DNA of 64,000 nucleotides, taken from assembly GCF_050122995.1 (NCBI RefSeq), contig NZ_JBNLIA010000011.1, forward strand, positions 62,001-126,000. The letters are read 5' to 3'. This document shows positions 57,953-64,000 of the stretch, piece by piece. The notes under the pieces are model-generated. The model was not told the origin of the DNA, made no database searches, and saw only the letters and a list, made by a program, of their open reading frames with translations. The position numbers and the translations under genes are program-made. This DNA comes from Haloparvum alkalitolerans. Its GTDB lineage: Archaea; Halobacteriota; Halobacteria; Halobacteriales; Haloferacaceae. Within the stretch, counting starts at the first letter, position 1; each line of letters opens with the position of its first letter.

Positions 57953-58582
57953 GTGACCGACGACCCACCGAGGAACTGGACCATAATCCCGAGCGACTTC
58001 CTGCTGCCGGTCGCGGTCGCGGCGCTGTACGGCGTCGTCTACCTCGCGCAGCTAACGACGGTGGTTCGCGTCGGGGGTGAGGCGCACGTCTTCTGGTTCC
58101 TCGCGACCGCCGACCCCTCGCCGGGGTGGCTGCTCGCGCCGTTCGCGCACGCGAGCCCCGGTCACGCCGCGACCAACGCGGCGCTGACGGCGCTGTTCGG
58201 CGGGCTGGTGGTCTCGCTTGCGGGGCGGCGGACGTTCCTCGTGCTGTTTGGGGCCGCGTCGTACCTCGCGATCGGGGGGTCGGTGGTGCTGTACAACCTC
58301 GGGCCGCTGGCGGGCGGGGCTGCGGGTGCGAGCGCGGCGGGGTTCGCGTTCGTCGGGTACGTCGCGGTCCGGTCGCGGGACCTGCTGTCGCCCGCCGCTG
58401 CGTCGGGGACCGACCGGCACCGGATCGCGGCGGCGGGGGCCGGCGCCGTGCTCGTCGCGGTCGTCGGCGTGCAGGTGGCGGCGGACCTCTCCGCGGTCCG
58501 CGGGCTGGAGGGCGTCGCGGCCGCGTACGGCCACCTCGTCGGCGCCGCGGTCGGCGTTGCGGCAGCGCGGCGGGACGAGTAG
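57953..58582 (+). CDS. Rhomboid-family intramembrane serine protease
   Basis: A 209-residue rhomboid with six membrane helices. HASPGHAATNAALT supplies His71/Asn75; GASAAG in helix 4 gives the catalytic Ser127, and GHLVG in the last helix gives His194. The dyad is complete, so it should be active. It cleaves membrane proteins within the bilayer. GTG at 57953 is the start; MTDDPPRNW begins the protein. Confidence 0.85.
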   Translation: MTDDPPRNWTIIPSDFLLPVAVAALYGVVYLAQLTTVVRVGGEAHVFWFLATADPSPGWLLAPFAHASPGHAATNAALTALFGGLVVSLAGRRTFLVLFGAASYLAIGGSVVLYNLGPLAGGAAGASAAGFAFVGYVAVRSRDLLSPAAASGTDRHRIAAAGAGAVLVAVVGVQVAADLSAVRGLEGVAAAYGHLVGAAVGVAAARRDE

Positions 58583-58622
58583 CGGAGCCAGCTATTTATC
58601 GCGACCTACCGACGGGGCAGGC

Positions 58623-59324
58623 ATGAGCGACGACCGACCGTCGGCGGGCGGGGACGGGGGAAGCGATCCGACGTCCGCGAGCGGTGACCACGGTCCCGAG
58701 AACCCGGACGTCGACGACCTGCTGGCGAAACTCGACGCGCTGGAGGATGTCGTCGACGACCCGGACGAGCGCCGGAAGGTCCGACAGACCATCTCGCTGG
58801 TCGAGCGGATGCCCGGCAGCGCCGCGTTCACGGAGCGTATCAGCAAGTACACCACCCGCGACATGGCGGAGGCGTTCGTCGGTGCGGTGCTGTTCGCGCT
58901 CCCGCTGCTCGTGGAGGGGGGCGTCTTCGAGATCGCGGCGTGGTTCGCGAGCGTCCGGGTCGGCCCGGTGCCCGTGATGTTCCTCGGCAACGCCGTCTTC
59001 GTCGTCGCGATGACCGTCGGCCTGTTGTACGGCGCCGACTTCCGGCAGGTGCAGATCAACAACCCGATCCTCGGCGTGGTCCCCCGTCGGCTCGTGGGCG
59101 TGCTCGTCGTCTCCCTGATCGCGACGGTGCTGTTGATGGTGCTGTGGGGGCGGCTGTTCGAGGCGGGACCGACGCGCTTCGAGGCGGTCGCGCGGATCAG
59201 CGTCGTCTGGGCCGCGGCCGCGTTCGGCGCCGGACTGGGCGACATCCTCCCCGGCGAGTCCGTCGGCGACGACATCGCCGAGCACATCGACGACATCGGC
59301 GACCGGATCGGGTTCGACGACTGA
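58623..59324 (+). CDS. DUF2391 integral membrane protein
   Basis: A 233-residue protein: an acidic N-terminus (~1-45), a cytosolic helical region (DERRKVRQTISLVERMPG), about five transmembrane helices (~80-215) and an acidic tail (DDIAEHIDDIGDRIGF). It resembles the DUF2391/TIGR02587 membrane family. Function unknown. It follows the rhomboid gene by 40 bp, so the two may be co-transcribed. Confidence 0.82.
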   Translation: MSDDRPSAGGDGGSDPTSASGDHGPENPDVDDLLAKLDALEDVVDDPDERRKVRQTISLVERMPGSAAFTERISKYTTRDMAEAFVGAVLFALPLLVEGGVFEIAAWFASVRVGPVPVMFLGNAVFVVAMTVGLLYGADFRQVQINNPILGVVPRRLVGVLVVSLIATVLLMVLWGRLFEAGPTRFEAVARISVVWAAAAFGAGLGDILPGESVGDDIAEHIDDIGDRIGFDD

Positions 59325-59443
59325 TGGCGTGCTCGCCGTCGAGCGGGAAGCGCGTCGCTCGAGGCGAGCGACGGTCCGTAACCGCATCGGCGGTCGCGGG
59401 AGGTGTCAGAAACGGCCGCAGCGAGTGGAAAACCGGTCGGGCG

Positions 59444-59602
59444 CTACTCGTCGTCCGCGTCGTCGTCGATCAGGTCGGAAAGGTCGAGGTCGCCCTCCAC
59501 GTCCCCCTCGTTGATCTCGTGGGGCGCGGTGTGGGTCCACGTCTCGAACCCCTCGATCTCCTCGATGGCGGGACGCGGGCGCCAGTCGGTGTGGTTGCGC
59601 AT
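59444..59602 (-). CDS. Small acidic haloarchaeal protein
   Basis: A 52-residue protein (MRNHTDWRPRPAIEEIEGF... ending DLIDDDADDE) with a WTHTAPHEIN segment and a very acidic C-terminus. It looks like a conserved small haloarchaeal protein, but I know of no function. The start at 59602 is preferred to 59650 because an AT-rich promoter-like stretch (AAGAATTATACCC on the minus strand) lies just upstream. Confidence 0.62.
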   Translation of the reverse strand: MRNHTDWRPRPAIEEIEGFETWTHTAPHEINEGDVEGDLDLSDLIDDDADDE

Positions 59603-59707
59603 ACCTACACTGTCCACGTTCGAGGGTATAATTCTTTCCTGCGGCGTCACGCTCGCGGTGGGCCCGCAGTCAAGTGCTGACGTAAGAGTGGGTGCGAGCC
59701 GCCGCTA

Positions 59708-59776
59708 CAGAAACGTCGCCACAGAAATGCTGCCGCAAAAAAGCCGCCACAGAAGTGCTGCCGCAAAAACGTCGCC
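59708..59776. repeat. Two-copy 28-bp-period repeat
   Basis: GCCACAGAA(A/G)TGCTGCCGCAAAAA occurs at 59718-59741 and 59746-59769. A shorter flanking pair, AAACGTCGCC (59711) and AAACGTCGCC (59767), brackets them. It lies directly behind the stop of the gene at 59778 on the minus strand and before the small acidic gene. It may be a mobile-type short repeat or RNA-processing site. Confidence 0.55.
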
Positions 59777-59777
59777 G

Positions 59778-60146
59778 TCAGCGTCCGCCGGGGTTCGGGT
59801 TGGGGTCGAAGTCGGCGGTGACGCCCGGGTCGTCGGGGCCGGTGGAGTCCTCGGAGAGGAACGCCCCCGCGAACAGGTCGACGTGGAGCGCAAGCACCGT
59901 CTCGGGCTCGATCCCGGCGGTCTCGGCCTGCTCCTCGAGGAACGCCGCGAGGTCGTCGCTCGGCTCGTAGACGAGGACGCCGTCCTCGATCTCGAACTCC
60001 ACCTCGTGGGCGCCCGTGACGAGGTGCTCGATCTCGAGGACCGCCTGCTCGGCCTTCGACTCCAGCGCGGCCGCCTCGGTCATCACGCGCTCGTCGGCCC
60101 ACTGGGCCGCGGCCTCGTGGAACCGGTCGGTGAGTTCGACCCGCAC
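59778..60146 (-). CDS. Haloarchaeal hypothetical protein with C-terminal Pro/Asn tail
   Basis: A 122-residue soluble protein (VRVELTDRFHEAAAQWADERVMTEAA..., then EVEFEIEDGVLVYEPSDDLAAFLEEQ). It is probably a helix-strand domain; the end FDPNPNPGGR is low-complexity. It begins with GTG two bases after the stop of the upstream membrane protein, so it is likely translated together with it. A longer start at 60170 would overlap that gene. Confidence 0.65.
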   Translation of the reverse strand: MRVELTDRFHEAAAQWADERVMTEAAALESKAEQAVLEIEHLVTGAHEVEFEIEDGVLVYEPSDDLAAFLEEQAETAGIEPETVLALHVDLFAGAFLSEDSTGPDDPGVTADFDPNPNPGGR

Positions 60147-60148
60147 GA

Positions 60149-60412
60149 TTACTCGGACTCGGGGGGCCACTCCGCCGGCGCGGGCTCGGGCTCCGCGAGC
60201 GTGCCGTAGGCGGTGAGCGTGAACGCCAGGATGACGAGCAGGGCGGCGATACCCACGATGCCGCCGATGCCGTGCTGTCCGACCCAGTTGCTGGTCGAGA
60301 TCGACCCCATGCTGTTGGCGACGTTGAGCAGCGTCAAAGCCGTCCAGCCGGCGAACAGCAGGGCCCCGACGAGGACGAACTTGTTCTGCTCGTAGGCGGT
60401 TCGCATCGACAT
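60149..60412 (-). CDS. Small two-helix membrane protein
   Basis: An 87-residue protein with two transmembrane helices (~13-35 and ~47-70) separated by NSMGSISTSNWVGQHG, and an acidic Pro/Glu tail. MRTAYEQNKF at 60406 is an equally likely start; 60412 adds two residues. It lies three bases before the following small gene, in the same operon. No function known. Confidence 0.65.
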   Translation of the reverse strand: MSMRTAYEQNKFVLVGALLFAGWTALTLLNVANSMGSISTSNWVGQHGIGGIVGIAALLVILAFTLTAYGTLAEPEPAPAEWPPESE

Positions 60413-60503
60413 GACGTGAACCACATGGGACAGCACCGTCTAAACAGTTTGGTTGGCGGGGGTCCCGCCGCGGCGGCCCGAACGAGCGAGCGACCGGGCG
60501 GGG

Positions 60504-61442
60504 CTACGTCTCGTGGTCCCAGCCGGCCTTCTCCGCGGCCGTCTCGAACGGCACGAACTCCCAGCCGGCCTCCTCGGCGATCCAGCGGTCCGCCTCGGTG
60601 CCGACCAGTACCATCCGCTTCGCGTAGAACATGGAGGTCTCGCCGACGTTCGCCAGCCGCTCGGCCGGCCCGGTCCCGGTGCCGTTGAAGAAGTCGGCGT
60701 CCACGCGGTGTTCGCGCTGGAACTTGTTGATCACGGGCGCCTCCACCTCGCCGACGATGCCGACCCAGTCGGCCCACTCGCGGGCCTTCGCGACGGTGAG
60801 CTGCGGGTCCGACAGCTGCGACATCGCGCGGAACGACAGCGCCATGGTCATGTCGTCGGCGCCGCCGCCGTGGGGACCCTTCGCCTCGGCCGCGCCGGCC
60901 GCGACCGCCTTCCGGGCGGCGTTCGTTCCCGCCTCGTGGTTCGGGCCGTCCGCGGGCGCGCTCCCGTCGCCGGATTCGGTGCTCTCGGTCGCCTCCGTGG
61001 CCTCGTCCGTCGACATCGCGGAGCCGGGACCGGCGCCGGCGCCCGCACCGCCGACGCCCGAGGGGACGCCGACCGGCTTGTCGGCGTTCTCCCTGGGGAC
61101 GCGGGGGATCGCGGCCGCCTCGTCGGCGTCATCAGTAGCGCCCGAATCGGCGTCGTCACCAGCAGCGTCCGGGTCGGCATCGTCACCAGCAGCGCCCGGG
61201 TCGTCAGTATCCGGGTCGTCACCGTCCGCGTCGGGGTCCGTCGCCGGGGACTGCTCGGCTTCCGCTTCCTGTTCCATCAGCCGCGAGACGCCGGACTCGG
61301 CGGGGTCGCGCTCCGGCGCGTCCGGCTCCGCGTCGGGGTCGCCCTCGCCCTGCCAGAACCAGTCGCCCCGCCGGGCGTCGGGCTCGTCGTCGGTCGCGTC
61401 GTCGGTCAACTCGTCGAGGTCGATGCGGTCGGTGTCTGTCAT
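60504..61442 (-). CDS. Acidic disordered protein with conserved C-terminal domain (DUF7124-like)
   Basis: A 312-residue protein. Residues 1-190 are disordered and very acidic, including tandem repeats of nine residues (AAGDDADPD/AAGDDADSG). The C-terminal ~110 residues are a conserved domain (DDMTMALSFRAMSQLSDPQ, then EWADWVGIVGEVEAPVINKF and FFNGTGTGPAERLA). I associate it with DUF7124. Its start overlaps the AOR gene stop (ATGA), so it is co-translated with the oxidoreductase and may be a partner of it. Confidence 0.75.
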   Translation of the reverse strand: MTDTDRIDLDELTDDATDDEPDARRGDWFWQGEGDPDAEPDAPERDPAESGVSRLMEQEAEAEQSPATDPDADGDDPDTDDPGAAGDDADPDAAGDDADSGATDDADEAAAIPRVPRENADKPVGVPSGVGGAGAGAGPGSAMSTDEATEATESTESGDGSAPADGPNHEAGTNAARKAVAAGAAEAKGPHGGGADDMTMALSFRAMSQLSDPQLTVAKAREWADWVGIVGEVEAPVINKFQREHRVDADFFNGTGTGPAERLANVGETSMFYAKRMVLVGTEADRWIAEEAGWEFVPFETAAEKAGWDHET

Positions 61443-63328
61443 GGCGTGTCCGGGTCGTCGGCGTCGTTCGTCGGTGCGGTCGCGTCAGCCGGCGGGCGTC
61501 CGTCTTCCTCCTCGCCCGCCGACGGCGTCGGCGGGTCGCGGCTCGCGGTCGGGGTCTCCGCGTCGCGGACGCCGGCCAGTTCGAGGCGGTCGAGCGTCTC
61601 GGCGGTCGGAACCCCGTCGGCGCCCCAGCCGCGGGCCGCGTAGTAGGCGTCGAGCAGGGCCGCGAACCCCTCCGGATCGATCCGGCTCCCGGCCGCGGGA
61701 CCGTCCGCGATGGGCTCGCGCAGGGCGTCCGGCAGCGCGTCGTCGTCGCGGTCGGCGCCCTCTCGGACGTTGAACAGCCGGACCAGCGTCCAGATCCGCT
61801 CGCCCGTCCGCCGGATCGCGGTCGGGTCGGTCGGGTAGTCGATCCCGGTGTGGTCGGCCAGCGCGGCGAGGAACGGCGCGCCGCAGTCGCGCCACATCGT
61901 CTCGCCGGCGAAGTCGTCCGCGACGAGGCTCCACAAAAGCGACCGGGTGTCCTGTGCGGTGATCACGGCCGAGACGCGGTCCTCGCGGTCCCACGCGTCG
62001 AACACCTCCTCCTCGATGGGTCGGGCGCGACGGTGGCACCCGCCGCGGTCGCTGGTGGCGTACGCCAGCGCCATTCCCGCGGCCGCTCGCGGGTCGTACG
62101 CCGGCAGTTCCATCGACTTCACCGTCGGGATGTCGTCGGCGCCGAACCGCGCGGCTGCGGCGTCGACCCCCTGTGCGAGCGCCGCTGCGACGCCCGCCTC
62201 ACAGGGGCCGTCCGCGCCGGTCGCGATCGCCTCGATCAGCGCCCGCGCGGCGTCCGGATCGCCGAAAGAGAGGTCCGCTTCGACGGCGCCGGACTCGGCC
62301 GCGCGCGCGGCCCACGCCACCGCGTTGCCCGCGGAGATCACGTCGACGCCGAGGCGGTCGCACAGTTCGCCCAGCGCCGCCACCGCGTCGAAGTCGTCGA
62401 CGCCGAGGCCCGCGCCGAGCGTCATCGGCGCGGCGCCGCGCGGGACCGTCTCCCCCGCGTCGGTCTCGACCCGGAAGCCGCCGGGGACCGCGTCGTCGGG
62501 GTTCTCGCGACCGACGGCGGCGTCCTTGGCGGCCTCGATCCCCACGTCCTCCGTTCCCGCGAAGCGGCCCTTCTGCCACCCCTCCGTGGCGAGCGCGCCC
62601 ACCTCGTTGGCGAAGTCGACCGATTCGAGCGTCTCGCCGGCCGCCTGCCAGCGCCCCGTCTCCTCGTCGGCGAAGCGCTCGCCGTACTCGTCGCGGAGGG
62701 CGGCGAGCGGCTCGGGCGGTTCCGGCGGACCGTCCAGCGCCAACACCGCCTTCAGCCCCTTGGCGCCCATCACGGCCCCCGCGCCGCCGCGACCGGCGTG
62801 GTGGTCGCCGGCGTCGGAGGCGATCGTCGCGTACGCGACCCCGCGCTCGCCCGCGGGGCCGACGCACGCGACCGCCGCGTCGGGGTGTGCCTCCGCGGTC
62901 GCGACCGTGTCTTCCCCCCACGTCTCGGCCGGCCGAATGTCGGCCTCGCCGCCCTCGATCTCGATCCGGACCGGCTCGTCGCTCTCCCCGGTCACCAGCA
63001 GCGCGAGGCAGTCGTCGAGCGAGCCGGCCAGTCGGGCCGCGAACTCCCCGCCGGCGTAGGAGTCGAGGAACAGCCCCGTCAGCGGCGACTTCGTCACCGC
63101 TGCGTAGCGCGGTTCGCCGGGCAGCGCCCCGGAGAGCGGACCGACGCAGAAGGCGAGCAGATTCTCGGAGCCGAGCGGCGCCGCGCCCGCATCGAGCTCC
63201 TCGTAGAGGTAGCGCGCGCCGAGCCCCTTCCCGCCGAGGAACCGGCGGTGCCACTCTTCGGGCACGCGTTCGCGCTCGACGGTGCCCGCCGAGAGGTCGG
63301 CTCTGAGGACGTGCGTGCGCCCGGCCAT
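61439..63328 (-). CDS. Aldehyde ferredoxin oxidoreductase-family protein lacking the 4Fe-4S motif
   Basis: A 629-residue AOR-family protein. The N-terminal tungstopterin-binding block is clear (FLGGKGLGARYLYEEL and GGAGAVMGAKGLKAVLAL at 181-198). The cysteine triplet C-x2-C-x3-C that normally binds the 4Fe-4S cluster at ~280-295 is absent; that stretch reads ENPDDAVPGGFRVETDAGE. Only a later Cys (MWRDCGAPF) resembles the fourth ligand. It may still bind a pterin but probably lacks normal electron transfer. It lies 86 bp behind pncA and overlaps the acidic protein gene. Confidence 0.82.
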   Translation of the reverse strand: MAGRTHVLRADLSAGTVERERVPEEWHRRFLGGKGLGARYLYEELDAGAAPLGSENLLAFCVGPLSGALPGEPRYAAVTKSPLTGLFLDSYAGGEFAARLAGSLDDCLALLVTGESDEPVRIEIEGGEADIRPAETWGEDTVATAEAHPDAAVACVGPAGERGVAYATIASDAGDHHAGRGGAGAVMGAKGLKAVLALDGPPEPPEPLAALRDEYGERFADEETGRWQAAGETLESVDFANEVGALATEGWQKGRFAGTEDVGIEAAKDAAVGRENPDDAVPGGFRVETDAGETVPRGAAPMTLGAGLGVDDFDAVAALGELCDRLGVDVISAGNAVAWAARAAESGAVEADLSFGDPDAARALIEAIATGADGPCEAGVAAALAQGVDAAAARFGADDIPTVKSMELPAYDPRAAAGMALAYATSDRGGCHRRARPIEEEVFDAWDREDRVSAVITAQDTRSLLWSLVADDFAGETMWRDCGAPFLAALADHTGIDYPTDPTAIRRTGERIWTLVRLFNVREGADRDDDALPDALREPIADGPAAGSRIDPEGFAALLDAYYAARGWGADGVPTAETLDRLELAGVRDAETPTASRDPPTPSAGEEEDGRPPADATAPTNDADDPDTP

Positions 63329-63414
63329 CGTTGCGTCACCGGTTGCCGCTCGGCGCGTATATGCTGTTGGGTCCGGGCCGGCTTCGGGGGGTAGCCGGGA
63401 GGTGGCGCCACTCC

Positions 63415-63987
63415 TCAGTCGAACGCCACGTCCGCGAGCGCGGTCGTCTCGCCGAACAGCCAGTCGGCGTGGTCGACCGCGTACGCCTTGTGGTCCGGCT
63501 CGATGTAGCCAAGCGCGTCCGTCACCAGCACCGGGCGGTAGTCGCGCAGCCCCGCGCTGCCCGCGGTGTGGAGCACGCAAACGTTCGCGAGCGTGCCGCA
63601 GATCAGCAGGTCGTTCACGCCGTGGGCGTCGAGCCACCCCGCCAGCTGGGTCTCGTGGAACGCGTCGTAGGTGTGTTTCTCGACCACCAGGTCCGACTCC
63701 CGCACGTCGAGGTCGTCGTGCAGTTCCGCGCCCCACGTCCCCTCGACGACGTGTTCGCCCCAGCGGTCGAACTCGTCGTAGTAGTGGTTCCCGTCGAACT
63801 GCTCGGGGGGATGCACGTCGCGCGTGTAGACGACGCGTGCGCCGGCCGCGCGCGCCCGATCGACCAGGTCCGTTACCGGTCCGATCGCGGACTCGCTGGG
63901 CGGCGCGAAGAGGTTCCCGTCGGGGTGACAGAAGCCGTTCTGCATGTCGACGACGACGACCGCCGTCTCGCTCGGGTCGTAGCCCAT
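63415..63987 (-). CDS. pncA: Nicotinamidase/isochorismatase-family cysteine hydrolase
   Basis: A 190-residue isochorismatase-fold amidohydrolase. The catalytic triad is visible: D14 (VVVVDMQNGF), K104 (VVEKHTYDAF) and C137 (GTLANVCVLHTAG), with a likely metal-binding His/Asp around DVHPPEQF. The best match is nicotinamidase, which feeds nicotinate to NAD salvage, and nadE lies at 23032. Other family hydrolases use different amides, so substrate is not certain. It heads a possible operon with the AOR-family gene. It begins 13 bases before the window edge. Confidence 0.82.
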   Translation of the reverse strand: MGYDPSETAVVVVDMQNGFCHPDGNLFAPPSESAIGPVTDLVDRARAAGARVVYTRDVHPPEQFDGNHYYDEFDRWGEHVVEGTWGAELHDDLDVRESDLVVEKHTYDAFHETQLAGWLDAHGVNDLLICGTLANVCVLHTAGSAGLRDYRPVLVTDALGYIEPDHKAYAVDHADWLFGETTALADVAFD

Positions 63988-64000
63988 GGGTGCGGGTTCC

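Overview
The window is a 64 kb, very GC-rich piece of a haloarchaeal chromosome. By overall feel it resembles Halorubrum or a close relative, but that genus call is an inference. The evidence is the acidic proteomes, archaeosine (ArcS/TgtA) and Cbf5 genes, RadB, class III-signal pilins, Tat lipoproteins with RR motifs, a PGF-CTERM protein, tRNA-His with an encoded G-1, and many haloarchaea-only families. Coding density is about 90% and genes sit on both strands. I see no insertion sequence, CRISPR array, rRNA or prophage.

Layout. 0-4 kb: PadR-like regulator, Hel308/Ski2-type helicase, M29 aminopeptidase. 4-10.5 kb: phosphate import genes pstS-pstC-pstA (no pstB or phoU behind them), gnd, then an HTH protein plus small partner that looks like a toxin-antitoxin pair. 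10.5-14.5 kb: archaeosine genes arcS and tgtA, followed by a 650-bp gene-free block of ~78-bp repeats and hairpins. 14.5-18.5 kb: SnoaL-like, cupin, M50-CBS protease, two DUF1508 proteins, tRNA-His. 18.55-19.16 kb: a gene-free block with a run of consecutive perfect hairpins and an orphan DtxR-type iron box. 19-33 kb: metabolic and hypothetical genes (aspartoacylase-like, Nudix, nadE, uppS, APC permease, pterin dehydratase, nickel-pincer ornithine cyclodeaminase family, purC, Usp, PGF-CTERM protein). 33-38.9 kb: Rieske protein, lipoprotein, PEP carboxylase, TFS-like zinc-ribbon protein. 38.9-45.3 kb: a complete leftward dipeptide/oligopeptide ABC operon (dppABCDF). 45.5-46.5 kb: two tandem pilins. 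46.6-51.7 kb: malic enzyme-Pta fusion, a metal-ligand-less M24 protein, AtoE-like transporter. 52-57.9 kb: tRNA-Val, Usp-like protein, a CBS4-HPF fusion, radB, cmk-cbf5, second aspartoacylase-like gene, tRNA-Pro. 57.9-64 kb: rhomboid protease, DUF2391 protein, small proteins, and pncA-aor-acidic protein operon.

How it fits together. Most genes are housekeeping: nucleotide and NAD metabolism (purC, cmk, nadE, pncA, Nudix), anaplerosis (PEP carboxylase against malic enzyme), tRNA/rRNA modification (arcS, tgtA, cbf5), repair (Hel308-like, RadB) and nutrient uptake (pst, dpp, APC, AtoE). The least explained parts are the hairpin run with the iron box (18.6-19.13 kb), the CBS4-HPF fusion (52.8 kb), the candidate toxin-antitoxin pair (9.35 kb), and several enzymes that have lost hallmark residues (AOR, M24 protein, TFS-like protein).
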